Notes: generated by a model from the sequence alone, not told the origin. Positions 21,301-34,700 are shown, counted from the first letter of the stretch. The stretch is 64,000 bases of DNA from Chrysemys picta bellii (GCF_011386835.1 NC_088792.1:62004081-62068080); one strand, 5' to 3'. Numbers and translations are program-made.

Positions 21301-23811
21301 CTGTGGGATTGCGAGAGTCAATTTGGCCTTGGTGTTGTGAACAGGGTCAAATGCTAATGTAAGAAATGATCACAAGGGAAATGGGATGGACAGCCTCATG
21401 AGGCTCTTCTCTCTTCCGAAATGTTCTGCAGAGATTGTCTTGAGGAGAAGCTGCTTTGATAAGAATGTGACACATGGTCCCATTTACTAATCAAACTGCC
21501 ATAATATTTTCTTGGAAGTGCCATTAATAAAAAGGCCATTCCATTATATGAATCTCTTCATCACCAGTTGATGGCAACATTTTAGGATCCTAATTTGGGG
21601 GGAGAAATATGCATATATTTTCAGACAGGCATCTTTCTCCTATGAAAACTGACTGAGTAGAGCTTTTTTCCAGAGTCAGTACGTAGACATCCTCTTCAAG
21701 CCTCTGTTAAATGGAAAATTGATTTGGATGATGCATGCCCCAGGCTCTATATTGGCTTTTTAGCTTCCGTGAAATGTGTTTCCCATAAAAGGAATTCACC
21801 ATCCTAGAGATTAGGAACACAGAGTGAGGAAGACAGAAAAAGCTTTCATACAAACCCAGAGCCCCTGCTGTCAAATCTTGGTGTTTTGCCAGATTGTCAT
21901 TTAGACATTGTGGGGCCAAATATCTCAGTAGCAAACAGAAAAGCTAATGCTAACAGAGAAATCCTCTATGCATATTGATGGGAGAGGTCCCAGTGTCTTG
22001 TAAAGCTGTTGATTCAAGTGTACTGGTCTTGTATGTGATGTGAGAATTGCTTGAAAAGGCAAAACAGTTACCCCAATGAAAAGAGTAAAAAGGCAAAAAA
22101 TCTTTCATATGTCTTAGTCATATAGTGTGTATCTATATGTGTGCCCATAATATGGAGGCACTGGTTACATCTCCATAGTTAAGGTTGAGCTAAGTTTTAT
22201 ACTTACTTTAATTCTTGTTCTTCATGTGAAGCAAACACTATCTTCCCCAAAACTACAGCACTTACTCTGAGTATAGCATGAATTTTATGAGAACTTATAA
22301 GTAAATCTATTAATCAATTTAAATTTAAAAAGTTAAACAAGTCCTTTTAGATATTTAACATTTGGTATTAGACCTGTTTTGTCCAAGATAATCTTAGCTA
22401 AGTTATTATCTAGCTACATAAAAATTGGCAGGGGGTGAACCTTGAGCTGGTCTGGTGCAAGGGGTAGGGTATTTTTTGAAGAGCCTTTAAGTGATTAATG
22501 ATTACTTTTTCTCACTAATCTTCATCACTGAAGTTTTTCCTTCAGCAGAGGATAAAAAATAATGTTCTCTTTCAGAGAAACTTGCCCCAAACTGCCCACT
22601 TTCAAAATGGCAGCCAGCTCCTATTGTTTTCAATGGGACTGAGACTACAGGCTTTCTTTATTAAAGGTGGCCAACGCCTCCTTATGTTTCTTCTCTCTGC
22701 ATCCTGCAAGTAAATGGATCACTATATTCCAGGAGCGCTGATGTCTCCACTCCTACTGGGAGCAATGGTAAACAGTGACCATCTTAACTGAGGAGACCTG
22801 TGAAGAATAATGCAAGAAATAACCATTAAACCAATAACCTAAAATTTCTTTGTAAAACCTACTTAATGCACCTTATCTAATCAACAGGGAGAATAGATGT
22901 GGGAAAGGGGAGAGGGTGGAGAGTCTGCATGATACTGTAGTGGGCAATAATGGAGGACTGAGGAAACTCTCCGTGTGTGTAATGTGGAGCACAGGAGAGA
23001 TGGGGTTGAATTAGCAACTTCTATATCAAACCAGATTGCCACAAAAAAAGTAACACAATTTTGTAAAGCAGTTTAATTGCTCTACATATTGTGCCTGTGT
23101 GAAAAATCCCTCATAACAGTGAATCTCTAGGTATTGCTGTTACAAATTAGTAATCCTAGAATGTATTATGAAATGTCAAAAGTTTACAATGAACTTGACC
23201 ATTGAACCTGACGTCTGCTTCATAGGTAATGACATGACTCATTAGGCTTATGTAAGATTCTCACTATTTATAATGTACTGGTTGATTTTAAAATAGTTAA
23301 GGACAGTTCTAAAGCATTTGTGGATGAGGACTGTGCTGGTGGAGGTAACCCTGCTAGCTACCCGCACATCAGGTCAGTGTGCTTGTTTTGTGTTATTTGT
23401 GGGCCAAATTCATCCCTGGTACAGGTAAATTGACTGCTGTAGAATTTACAGCAGGGAAGAATTTGGCCCAGTAAGCGTAAAGAACCTTCAATTAGGGACT
23501 TACAGCTTCTCTTTATTTTTACCTCCCTGGTGCAGAACTCAAATCTTGCTGATGTACAAAAGAGTTTAAGTACCAATTACTGTCTGTCAAATCATGCTGT
23601 GTATGATGTTAATTATAAATGTTACCCTTTCAGGTACTGTTGATTCAGTGAAATAAGCTTAAAATGACCTGAAATGTGTGTGAGGCTGGAAGGTACTTGA
23701 GTCAATTATTCTCTAAATCACTTCACCAATTCCTTCTCATCCAAAATAATGTTATGTCATCTTCATTTTTATGAAATCATTTTTTAAAAAGTATTAAAAC
23801 TCAAGACACAA
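18387..23811. other. Long unannotated interval upstream of ABCB5
   Basis: Over 5 kb without a host exon, LTR pair or SINE head that I can recognise. All open frames are short and lack family features. Composition is typical AT-rich vertebrate intergenic DNA. Distal regulatory elements cannot be judged by eye. Confidence 0.5.
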
Positions 23812-23905
23812 GTTGAGTGAGGTAATATCTTTTATTGGACCAATAATATCAGGGTCTCTAATATTCTGGGACCAATATGGCTACAACAAAATTGCAAACA
23901 ACATG
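23812..23905 (+). mobile_element. Palindromic MITE fragment (GTGAGGTAATATC family)
   Basis: GTGAGGTAATATCTTTTATT followed by ATTCTGGGACCAATATGGCT repeats blocks also seen at 1373-1456 and 31703-31875. The middle of the element is lost. Confidence 0.5.
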
Positions 23906-23960
23906 TTGATACTAACATATTTATTGAATAACCTGCTCATAAAGCAAGATTGTTCCTAAA

Positions 23961-24121
23961 ACCTAGGGAGGTTGTAGAATCCCAGTCACTGGAGATTTTT
24001 AAGAACAGGTTAGACAAACACATGTGAGGGATGATCTAGGTATACATGGTCCTGCCTCGGCGTGGGGAGATTGATTAGATGACCTCTCGAGGTCCCTTTC
24101 AGCCTTACATTTCTATGTTTC
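23961..24121 (+). mobile_element. CR1 LINE 3' end
   Basis: GGTTAGACAAACACATGTGA, then GATTGATTAGATGACCTCTC and a terminal TTTCTATGTTTCTA are the diagnostic CR1 3' end. It is the same type of tail that forms the 3' half of the Cry SINEs. Confidence 0.8.
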
Positions 24122-25044
24122 TACAATTTATGCTGGCTATTTTGGAAGGGGCACAATTTCACTGAAAGTTTTTTAGAAAGCTCAAGTCAGTGGGAGTTGT
24201 GTTTGTTCATGTCAATGAGAGCAGGATTGGGCTCTAAATGAAAAAAATTAAACAAATTCAGAATTTGCTTGTTAACCACAACACACAATTGTTTGTTATT
24301 AATAGATTTAGGAGTATGGGAATTGCCATACTAGATACGGTCCAGCTAATCCAATATCCTGGCTCTGACAGTGGACAGTGTCAGATTCTAGGAAGATGTA
24401 AGAAACCCCATATTGGAAGATTCTTTCTAAACCTTATCATTCAGAGACTGGCTTCTGTCCTGACATAAGAGAATTTCAGCCTGATCGAATGTGCATTGAA
24501 GTCAATGGAATGAGTCCCACTGATATCAATGGGCATTAGATTGGGAATTATGTGTGGTCTAACTTTCAAAAAAATAATCCCATCGAATGTAACTGTTGAT
24601 GATCTCACTATCCATATAAAGGTCTAATCATTCTTTTTCAAAACTAAGGTCTTGGCCAAAGTGATGTTTAATGACAATGAATTCAACAGATTAATTATGT
24701 TGAATTGAAATGAAATATTTCAGTTTTTAAATTTGCTGCCTTACAACTTAATTGAATGTCCCCTGTTCACATTTTATGAAAGAAGGTAAACAGGAGTATC
24801 AGATTTAACTTTTCTTTAACATTCATTATTTTGTATGTCTCTATCATGTCCCCTCTGACTGATCTCATTACCTGTCTCTGAACCCCATCTATTTCTATTT
24901 CTAGTATGTCCGTTTTTTAGATTTTTGGCTACATGTAAAGCCCCTTCAGATGGGAGAGAATAAGGAGCCCAATTGTTTAGCAGGGATTTCATGCACCATA
25001 TTGTACTAGCATTGTATAGATGGCACTGAATTCCTACTGCTACT
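24122..25044. other. Unannotated interval with a weak CR1-like patch
   Basis: 24816-24910 (TCTATCATGTCCCCTCTGAC) resembles an internal part of a reversed CR1 3' region. Nothing else was recognised. Confidence 0.45.
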
Positions 25045-25360
25045 AGGTCAATTTACACTTCAGAAAACAACCCTGTGGCAGTGAGTCTCAATTGATTCAG
25101 GCTTGTGCAATGGGGCTACAAATAACAGGGTAGACTTTCCCGCTTGGGCTGGAGCCCAGGCTATGAAACCTAGTGAGAGGGGGAAGGTGTCTGTGGCTCT
25201 GAGAGATGCCCCCTTCACTGGGTTTCAGCGCCCAGGCTCCAGCCCAAGCGGGAAAGTCTACCCTGTTATTTGTAGCCCCATTGTGAGAGCCTGAGTCAGG
25301 TGGCCCGAACCCCGAGACTTCCTGCTGCGGGGTTGTCTTTGCAGTGTAGCTGTACCCTTA
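25045..25360. mobile_element. Palindromic (foldback) MITE with 48-bp perfect arms
   Basis: The arm 25109-25156 is the exact reverse complement of 25235-25282 (48 of 48), separated by 78 bases. Outer, weaker inverted similarity reaches the edges (TTTACACTTCAGAAAACAAC on the left, GTTGTCTTTGCAGTGTAG on the right). Related copies are at 7683-7817 and 51455-51697. The outer limits are approximate. Confidence 0.75.
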
Positions 25361-26244
25361 GGCTCTGAGAGGCCCTATGTTTGAATGCTCAGGAGCTGTC
25401 ATCAGGAAGATGAGCTCAGCTCTGAAATTTACTTTCTCCATTGGTCCAAAAGAGCCTGAGTTTGTTAAATCAGGGCACGGCACCATGCCCATCTGCTTAC
25501 TTATGGTTTTGCCTAAAGTGTATTATTCCTGCTTTGATGGTGAGTCCATTTTTCCGTAATTCACATTTGTTATACTAATTTTTTGATGGATGCACTGAAA
25601 AATAGTAAATAAATAAAATAAAAGGAAATATGTAAAAGATTAACTGAAAATAATATTCTTGGAAGTATTGTATCAGAGCAGAGAAATAATAACCAGGAAA
25701 AAATAGGATCATACTTTAAAGCAGTCCATGATAAAAGACAGGAAATTGATTCCAGCTGAACTAATATTTCTGTTGAAATGAGTTGCATTTGCTATTCACT
25801 GTTCATCTTCTGCACACCCTGGAGCTATTTCGGATGCTGCCCAGTAAAACCCTCTGAAGCTACATGCTCCACTGCAGTATATGAGCGGAGAGTGGGATTT
25901 CTTATTCTTTTAGCATATCAGTGCAAAAGAATTGTTTCTGTTTATAAAGCATGCTGTGATTTTTTTTTAAGTATGTGGGATTGGATAACTTGTTTAATAT
26001 TTTTCCTTGCTGAGTGAAGACTAAAGCAAGAGGCATCTCTAAAACAGGGCACCTGGTACCATGCTTCTAATTTCCTCTGCATGGGACTTTATAAAAAGAA
26101 ATGGATCTCAAATTGACACAACTGACATACTGTACAGGCAGTTATACCGGACATGGTCCCTAAAACAACTTTGAAGTAAATTTTTATGCTCCTAATAGGT
26201 GCCAGATTGATGGGCCTTTGTTTTTGTATTATGAGATTGAGAAC
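25361..26244. other. Unannotated interval
   Basis: Short AT-rich frames only; no feature supported. Confidence 0.5.
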
Positions 26245-26405
26245 TTCTGTTTTCCTAATCCATCTTCTCTATACCATTCATTATTCTAATACTTCTATCA
26301 TGGCCTCTCTTATTTATCTCCTTTTTAAGGGAAAGAATACCAATCTTTTCAGTCTCTCTTCATAGGTAAGCTCTTTTCCTCATAATTTGTCATCTTTCTC
26401 AGTGT
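26245..26405 (-). mobile_element. CR1-like LINE fragment
   Basis: ACTTCTATCATGGCCTCTCT, then ATCTCCTTTTTAAGGGAAAG and TTTTCAGTCTCTCTTCATAG match the reverse complement of the CR1 region just upstream of its 3' end. Strongly diverged. Confidence 0.5.
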
Positions 26406-26428
26406 GAACTTGGAATAATGTCATAGAG

Positions 26429-26649
26429 CAGTGATTCTCAAACTTTTGTACTGGGGACCCCATTCACATAGCAAGCCTCTGAGTGTGACCTCCCCCTTAT
26501 GAATTAAAAACACTTTTTTATGTATTTAACACCATTATAAAAGCTGGAGGCAAAGCGGGGTTTGGGATGGAAGCTGACAGCTCGCGACCCCACACATAAT
26601 AACCTCACGACCTTCTGAGGAGTCCCGACCCCCAGTTTGAGAACCCCTG
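26429..26649. mobile_element. hAT MITE, 221 bp, perfect 8-bp TSD
   Basis: Ends are CAGTGATTCTCAAACT and, from the right, CAGGGGTTCTCAAACTG. The duplication TCATAGAG is exact at 26421-26428 and 26650-26657. Non-coding. Confidence 0.9.
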
Positions 26650-27281
26650 TCATAGAGCAAGTGTACTCCTTGCACTGTACTTGTGTCTGTAATATTTGAC
26701 ATTTCTGAAGTTATTGTGTCTTCTGCTTCCTTTGATTCTCATAGCTGCTTATTTAATCGAAAGGAGCAAGACAACTCATTCAATAGGGAAACCAGAAACA
26801 AAGTGGCAATACTGGAGAAAACACATGTAACCATGCTTCTGTGGGTCACAACTGAGAATACCAAACTGAGGACAAACTGCTGAGAAACGGGGCAGACACA
26901 CCCCAAAACTGGAGGTTATTCTCCCATGAGATTATACTAAACCAGCATCAAAAGTAAACTTTTGTTTCACCACACTGGCTAACAAGAAGTCATAAAAGCA
27001 GTTTCCTTAGGCATACCAGTCCTTGTATCACCACCGAAAACACTAGACTTAGAGATGAGTGGTTCTTTAAAACCAGTCTCCTCAAATAAGTGATTCTTCT
27101 GATCCCAAAGAAACAGCCACACACCCAGGTCAATATACACCTCAGATCTTACCCCAAAATCATGCTGATGCCAATCCTCTAGTATCTAAAATCTAAAGGT
27201 TTATTTATAAAAAGAAAGAAAGGTGAGAGTTAAAATTGGTTAAAGGAGTCAAATACATACAATAAATGCAAAGTTCTTGGT

Positions 27282-27998
27282 TAGGGTGACCAGGTGTCCA
27301 GTTTTCGACTGGAACACCTGATTAAAAAGGGACTGTGGCTGCTCTGGTCAACACCACCAACTGGGCCGTTAAAAGTCCAGTCAGCGGTGCTGTGGCACCA
27401 GGGGCAGCTCTATGTTTTTTGCTGCCCCAAGCACGGCAGTCAGGTGGCCTTCGGCAGCATGCCTGCGGGCGGTCCATGGTCACGCGGATTTGGCGGCGTT
27501 TCTGCGGGTGATCTGCCGGTCCCGCGCCTTCAGGGTCCCCGTCGCCGAATTGCTGCCAAAGCCGCAGGACTGACGGACCTCCCGCAGGCATGCCGCCAAA
27601 GGCTGCCTGACTGCCGCCCTCACAGCGACTGGCAGGCCGCCCCCCGCAGCTTGCCGCCCCAGGCATGTGCTTGCTGTGCTGGTGCCTGGAGCCGCCCCTG
27701 TGTGGCATTAATGCAGGCTTGTCCCTACCTGCCCTGGGGCACGTAGCTTCTTTCCCCCTCCCCCCACCCCGCCTACGAACCAGACCTGCTGGCCACTTCC
27801 AGGGTGCAGCACGGAGCCAGAACAGGCAGGCAGCCTGATTAGCCCCCCTGTGCCGCTGACCGGAAGCAGCCCGAGGTAAGCCTGAACCCCAGCCCCATGC
27901 TCCTGCCCCAGCCCTGAGCCCATAGTCCAGAAGTTTGAGCAGGAAAGAGGCTGGAGCAGGAAAGAGGCAAAATTGAGGTGTTTCCAGGCCTTTTATAT
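27282..27998. mobile_element. GC-rich TAGGGTGACC-type hAT element with nested MITE; right end not found
   Basis: The left terminus TAGGGTGACCAGGTGTCC matches the family seen complete at 46688-46811. GC-rich body sequence continues after the nested MITE (27399-27700). No inverted right end was seen, so 27998 is where AT-rich flank resumes, not a mapped terminus. Open frames of up to 228 codons here are compositional. Confidence 0.5.
27399..27700. mobile_element. hAT MITE (CAGGGGCAGCTC family), 302 bp, nested
   Basis: The left end is CAGGGGCAGCTCTATG. The right end read inward is CAGGGGCGGCTCCAGGCACC. The 8-bp duplication is TGTGGCAC at 27391-27398 and TGTGGCAT at 27701-27708 (7/8). The same family occurs at 58818-59356 and 63668 onward. 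Confidence 0.85.
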
Positions 27999-28637
27999 CT
28001 TCTGCCATGTGAACGGAATCCCACTGTTCTTAGTGTAGAAATTCACAGTAGCAAGATGGAGTTTCGAGTCACATGTCCATGCATGATTTCGCCTAGTCAC
28101 AGAAGTAAAGTCCATTAAGCGTAGATAGGTGTCTTCCATTGTAAATTAAGTGTACTTCAATGGGCCATTCTACTTGAATAGTTCCTTCAAGATGTGCAGG
28201 CTAAATACCTTGTGGGCGCTACCCCAGGAGCAAGCATTTGAAATACAGGTATAGAGCCAATACTCATAACTTCAAATACAAAAATGATATATGCATATAA
28301 ATAGCATAATCATATTCAGCAAATCATAACGTTTCCACAGACATCTTACATGCCACATTTTGTACAAGATTTGTTGCAAATATATAACAGTGGTTTCAAC
28401 AATGATCTATATGGTCATATTTTAATCAGATAATATCACAACAAGTTAATCCTGTTTTAAATACATTTTAAACAAGATTCAATGGACAAGCTAATAATAT
28501 ATCTAATATAAAGTTATGTTTGAGATTTCTCATTGTTGTCACCTAAACAAAGTGTTTCCTATATTGAATTTCATGATGATTAATGATATTAACAGCACGG
28601 CATTTTATTTTAGAATAAATAACCTACCCACATAATT

Positions 28638-28708
28638 ATGGAAGACATTGACATAGAAATCGCTGGACAGGCACCAAAGTATTCTTCTAATGTGGATGTA
28701 GATGACAG
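28638..28708 (+). CDS. ABCB5: ABCB5 coding exon 1 (start codon)
   Basis: ATG at 28638 opens [14 protein letters not shown], an acidic cytoplasmic N-tail. A pyrimidine-rich stretch ending in TAG at 28611-28613 could be the acceptor of this exon, which would make 28614-28637 5' UTR with TAA in frame at 28620. The donor is GTAAGT at 28709 (phase 2). N-tails of this family are poorly conserved, so the start rests on reading frame and splice sites. Non-coding exons further upstream cannot be excluded. Confidence 0.8.
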
Positions 28709-31700
28709 GTAAGTGTTTGGGTCTCACCTCTTGTCTGAGTTTGGCTTTGTATCTTGTTTGAGTTGATTTTTTTTTCCCAATAGCTCAGTGGGACAAACTG
28801 TCTCAAACAACCTTAGTATAGCTTTCAGAATGAAGCAGATGTCATAGCTGGCTTAAAGCCCCTTACACTGATGAGTGCAGCAGCCACCCTTCATTCAGGG
28901 TAAGAAACAATAGTGCTCCAAAAAGATGGGCTCATGCTCGCCCAATGCCACTCAGGAATATGAGCTATATAGGCAGAATGCTAGGCTGGGCATCCTTTGG
29001 CTAAGGGGGTGTGTTAATGAGAGAGAAGCAGGAGATAGAGGGCTGGTCTACACTGAACATTTACATCAGCATAGCTATGTCTCTCGGGGGTGGGGGGTGA
29101 AAACCTACACTCCTGAAAGACCAACCTAACCCCCAGTGCTAGGTCAACAGAAGAATTCTTCCATTGACATAGCTATTGCCTCCCATGGAGGAGGTGGATT
29201 AACTTGAGTGCCGGGAGAACTCCTCCCATCCCCGTAGTGATGTCTACACTGAAGTGCTACAGTGCTGAAGCGGTACTGCTGTAGCATTTTAAGTGTAGAC
29301 GTACTCAGAGATGAGCAGACAGAGACCGGGAGAGACAGAGAAAGCTTGGACAAGCACAAGGTGTCCAGAGTATGACCCAGGGAGAAGCCAAGAGCAGGGC
29401 CTTCTGGGTCTGGAGAAGCTGGCTAAAGAGGCTTGGGGCTGTAAGCAAAGAACTAACTCCTATTGTTTGATTCCTCTGGTATTCAGGGAAAACAGGACAT
29501 TCCTTGTAAATAAACAAACTTGCTTCAAAGAAAACATCTGATTCTACCATCAATTTTCCCTCCTAATTGGAACAACTTGTAACACCCTGAATTTGGCTAA
29601 GCTTTCGGGTCAAGAAGGGTAACGCACATATAGACACCAGCTAATGAGCCTTATTGTCTTCTCACAAAGGTTTTCTACTGGTGTAACTCCATTGACTTCA
29701 ATGGCATTACTCCTGATTTACATCAGTTTAAGTGAGACTGGGTTCAGGCCCACTGGCTTCAGAGTGGATTTCATCTTTAATTCTCAACGTTTTGTGTCAT
29801 GTGCCCAGCAATGGGTTGAATTTCTTGTTCTTTACAAAAGTGTTTGTTTCTATTTTAAGTAAACTTGTGCTAATCTGAGCTCCTGGGGACTGCTGCTGTT
29901 GGAATGATTTTCCAAGTGTTCCACCTACACAGCCATTTTCTCTAATTTCTCATCTCAGAGGAACTGTGCAGGCTTTCAATTGATTTCTTAATAGTGTATA
30001 AAAAGATATTCAATATGCTGCTCTGCTTTTGGCATGCACTCCAGTCTGGCAGTACATCTAAAAAGGGCAAGTGTCACAAGATGGCTCAGAGAGATATAAA
30101 TTACAGCTCCCTATCCCCCTGCAGCTCCCTAGTCCCGATAGGGGTGTTCACCCTGAAGGAAGGTGTTGCCACCACCTATGCTTCTGTAGGGTTTGTTGAG
30201 GGTAGTCAGCTTTAAATGGCATAAAAGCCCCATTGAGGTTGAATCAGCACATCCTGACAACCCATGGCTATACGCCATCCCCAAATAATACCACCAACTT
30301 GTGGGTTGTGATGGTACCTGTAGCTTCCTTGGGGTTGCAGTTTTTGGATGAACGCAACATCATTTCTAACAAAGATTGGTAGGGTCACTGTCTATGCCAG
30401 CCACTGGGTTGAAGCCGGGCCATAAACTGTGGTTCTTTTGACTGTATCTTACATCTTTCCTCTATGTAGTTAAAAAAATAAAAAACTTTGAAAATTAAAA
30501 GGTCACTGATAACAATTTAAGAGAAGCATCACAGAATTCAGTCACCTTTTGTACCCTTTCAATTCTAGGCTGCTGTGTGAGGTGGAAAGGCCCCCAGGAG
30601 TAACTCAGCCCTGAGGGTCTGTCTAAATTACAAAAGTCTCCCCAGGCTGCCCTATGGCCCACAGCACTGTAGACTGCAGCCCCACCTCTGACATGCCCTT
30701 CTCACTGCCAGCTAGGGACCCAACCAGCCTCTTCCTAAGAAGGGGGTGCAGTGGCAGAGGTCACTACAAAAAATGTATGGCGCTAAAAGTCTATAATACT
30801 CTGTATAATACATGTACAGATAAAGTCTCTACATGCCACGTTTGCTCCACACTGACCTATTGGATTAGCTAATCAAGAGCTGCACAGCTCTGCGCATATG
30901 CTGCATTCCCAATTTCTTCATCGCCAGGATCCCACTTTACACATGCATTGCATTCTGAGAGGCATGTGTGTATATGGGGTTCCCCCGCTTTGAACTGTCA
31001 TGTAGCAGATGTGTATCTTCCCCAAACCACCATCTCTCCTTCTGGAGTGGGCCTAGAAATGGAAGGGGTGGAGGAAGCAGAGTGAGGAGATGGCATCTTA
31101 AGGTTTTGGAAAGCAGGGAGCTGGGTCCAGGGGTCCCAGAGGCCAGTGTCCCAGGAGGGCCCCCCCCTCATCCCTGCTCCAGTCATGCTGGTCACTGACA
31201 GCTTCAATAACTGTTTCTTCCCCATCTCCAAGGACCTGCCCTGGGTGAGAGAGACTGGCTGGGATCTCTGCCCCCTCTCCTTCCCTCCCACCAGAGAGAC
31301 TGGGAGGACTGTTGCTTTAAAAGAAACAGCTACTAAAGTTTGGGCCTTAATTTCTTGTCTTTTAATATGATTCCCAGCAAATCAAGTTACATTTGTATTT
31401 CATATTACTAACCAAGCTTTGGCGAAGAAACAAACATCTTATGTTACCTGTGCAAAAAGAAAGAAACAAAACAATAGTAATGTTTTTACTATCCTAGTTG
31501 TATAATTTCCTTTTTTACTTAGATTTGCATCCCTTCTTCCCCAAAACACAAAACTGTGTGTCTCCCAAAGATAATACATAATTCCTGGGGGTTGGAATTA
31601 ATTTAGGTGAGATCTACAGGTGGGTCTTCCCCCCTTCACCCCCACCCCATCTAGTCACATAAATATTCCCACTGGAATCAATAGAATTGCTCCACATGAA

Positions 31701-34700
31701 TAAAGAGAGACAAGGTAGGTGAGATATCCTCTTTTAGTGGACCAGCTTCTATTGGTGGAAAGGCCAAGATTGAGCTATCCACCAACAGAGGTCAGTTCAC
31801 TAAAAGATATTACCCCATCTACGGTATGTCTCTCATATCCTGGGACCAACTCAGCTACACCAACACTGCAAACATCACACAAATAAAAACTACTGCTGTG
31901 GATAAGAGCTTTTAGGATCATCAAGCGCTATGGTCCTGATACTGACCCTGCCTCCATAGAGATATAGGGATCCAGCCACATGGAGCACTTGCAGAATCAT
32001 GGCTTTAATCTGTGTTGCCTACTTACTACATACTTTTTTTCTTTTGCAATTTTTGTTTTTTATATTTTACTTTAATATCCCATTAAGGTTCAGTGGTTTA
32101 ATAGTATTACCATGTCTGCTAGAACAGCCCGAATTCAAATGGATTAGAGCCAACACAAATGGTCTAGTGGTTATAGCACTACTTTGTGACTCAGAAAACG
32201 TGGGTTCAGTTTCCTGAATTGCTTTAGGCTTCCTGTATGACCTTGGGCAAGTCACCTAATGTGAACCCCTGATCGTACTGAAGTCAATGGTGGAATCCTG
32301 AGAGTTTTGTGATTAATCTCCCTGTCTTTCATCCCCCATCTACAAAACAGGGATTATAGTACTTCCTTACCTCACAAGGGTGTTGTGAGTGTAAGTACTC
32401 TTAAAATACTGTGATGCACTCAGATCCTATGGCAATGGGGGCTATGTAAGTACATAAGATAGCTAGGAAGTAAAATGTTGTACATATTTTTACCAATCTT
32501 GTGAAAGTGGAAATGTCCCGTGTTTAATTTCTATCTTTCAGGAAACACAAAGAAAAAGAAGAAAAAAGCAAACCATCTGAAATCGTTGGTCCAATCACAA
32601 TTGTAAGCAAGAATACACTTGTAAGGATAGTAACTACATGTTAGTCTAGTACACATGCAGTGAAATGTGAGTTTTCATGTCTTCCAAAACCATATTATTC
32701 CAGGTTTGTTGCATTCATTTTTGTCCGTCAGCTGCTTTAGAATTGTAGTTAACTCTGTAACAACTAATTACAAATGCTGCTTCTATCCATATGAAGCACT
32801 CCCAATGCCATCTGTAGTCATTTCACCACACAGGGTAACATAGGAGAGATGCCACTTGAACTTTTCTATACCTCTTTTATATTTCCATTGATGATGATGT
32901 GACATATAATCCAAAATACTATTCTAATGTTAAATGAATCAGAGCATTAACTTCCTAACATTTTATTGTAAATAGTTTATTTTATTAACATTCAAACAAC
33001 CAGGAAGCCATACTGGTTTCCACTGACTAAAATAATCTGATATTTACTTCTTTTACTGATTCCCATCAGTTTCGATATGCAGACGGGCTGGATATAACTC
33101 TTATGGTATTTGGAACAATAGCAGCAGTACTGAATGGAGTTTGCCTTCCTCTGATGTCACTGGTTTTTGGTGAAATGAGCGACGGTTTTGTGAGTGGTTG
33201 CATATCCCAGGAGAGTTTACGTAAGGAAACAATTCATATACTTTATTTATTTTGCTTTTGTTCATGATATGTTCCTCTCCCCTCGCCCATTTATTTCCTT
33301 ATGATCACCTTAGCTTTCTTGTGAAAAGAAGGGCTAAAAGTAAGTCTAATTTCTCTGTGGGTTTTTTTTTTATTTATTTATTCCTGTAGCAGAGCTTGGA
33401 TATGTGGGTGTTTTCATGGCTAAGTAACGATCATCTTTACCATAGAGAAAAGTTTGGGAAGTAGTAAGTCTTCATGTAAACTTAGTAGATTTCTTCGGTT
33501 TCTTTAATTTGTTTAAACTTCACTCATTGTGGCCATTCATTTTATAGGTGAAATTCATCCTTCGCTACAAATCTCACACAAGGCTTAATAGTCCTTGAAA
33601 GGATTTAAGCGGTGTTGCAGGCCTCTGCATAGGGATGGATTCCACCTTATGACAATGGGCAGTGTCTTCATGAAGAAATGCTTACGTGGAAGAGTTACTA
33701 ATTTTAATAAATTCCGATCCCACTATTCTCCTTGATGTGCTCTATAGATAGTGGTGACCCATTAATATTCTTCAAGATATCACTAGCTGTGTTGCCTATG
33801 GAAATAAAGGCTTCTGCTCTACTTTATTCAGGTTGATGGTGCTCGGTAACTTAATGTTATAACCATGGGCCTGGAACCTCTCTCCCCACTTCATTTGTGC
33901 AGGTAGAGGACAGTGAAAAAGGGCAGAGCTGGGATGGGGAGCATGGAAGCAGGGGTGGGGGGCATTTACTTCCCTCAGTGGATTCTATTACCCTCAAAGA
34001 GAAGGGCAGAGCACATAGCCCATGGCAACAAGACTTCTAAGAGCTCTTTGCTACCAGGAAATCCAGACAATGTGGGGAAAAGCTGTCCCCAGAGTAGCTA
34101 GTGATCCGTTGGTTTGTGCTTTGTAAACTCATTTAATTCTAATAATAAACAATAGCCTCTTATTTTTATGGTACTCAGAACCAGAAGCTCACCAGAAACA
34201 TACAACAGCTTGAAAGGGAGTTTTACTCTTCTTGCGCTCTCCTTTTAAAAAAAAAAATGCAATTTTTTTCTGTTTGCTTTAGAAATTCGGGTTGTGTTTA
34301 CTACCGTAGCCTGGGGAGACTCTATGATGCCTAGAAACCCCCTGATAATAGAAAATTAGTGGGATTATTAAATCAGGAAAACCTGAGCAACTAGGGGGGA
34401 GGAATTTTACTCCGATATAAACAAAAACACCTGTGTAACTCAAAGGTCTGAGAAACAGCTGGGAGAAGAAAAGGTCTCTCCATAGGAGATTCAACATGGG
34501 TGCCTCTTCAATTGAGGGCTGAGAAATCCCCAACTTCAGCCCTCTGGCTATCTAATGTATGCTCCAGTAGAACAGAGAAGACACAACTTGACATTTCTGA
34601 TGTTTTAAAGGTGCTTTTAGAGCTTAAGTTTTACCTTATAAACAACCACCATCTTAGCTTATGTAGGCAAAAGTAGATGTAAACGGGGGTAAATCTGAGC

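Larger units (their letters stand above)
26658..28613. other. Sequence immediately upstream of ABCB5 exon 1, partly repeat-derived
   Basis: 27030-27280 and 28010-28440 look like two halves of one older repeat, possibly LTR-like, separated by a GC-rich insertion (27282-27998). No CpG-island promoter was recognised next to the first coding exon, so the true promoter may be further upstream with a non-coding first exon. Confidence 0.4.

Noticed and set aside
27322..28008. A 228-codon minus-strand frame and a 150-codon plus-strand frame
   Set aside because: They cross the border of two nested GC-rich MITEs and show no domain.
1..28600. Exons of a neighbouring host gene such as ITGB8
   Set aside because: No exon with splice sites and family sequence was found. 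In mammals the gene upstream of ABCB5 is far away, so absence here is expected.
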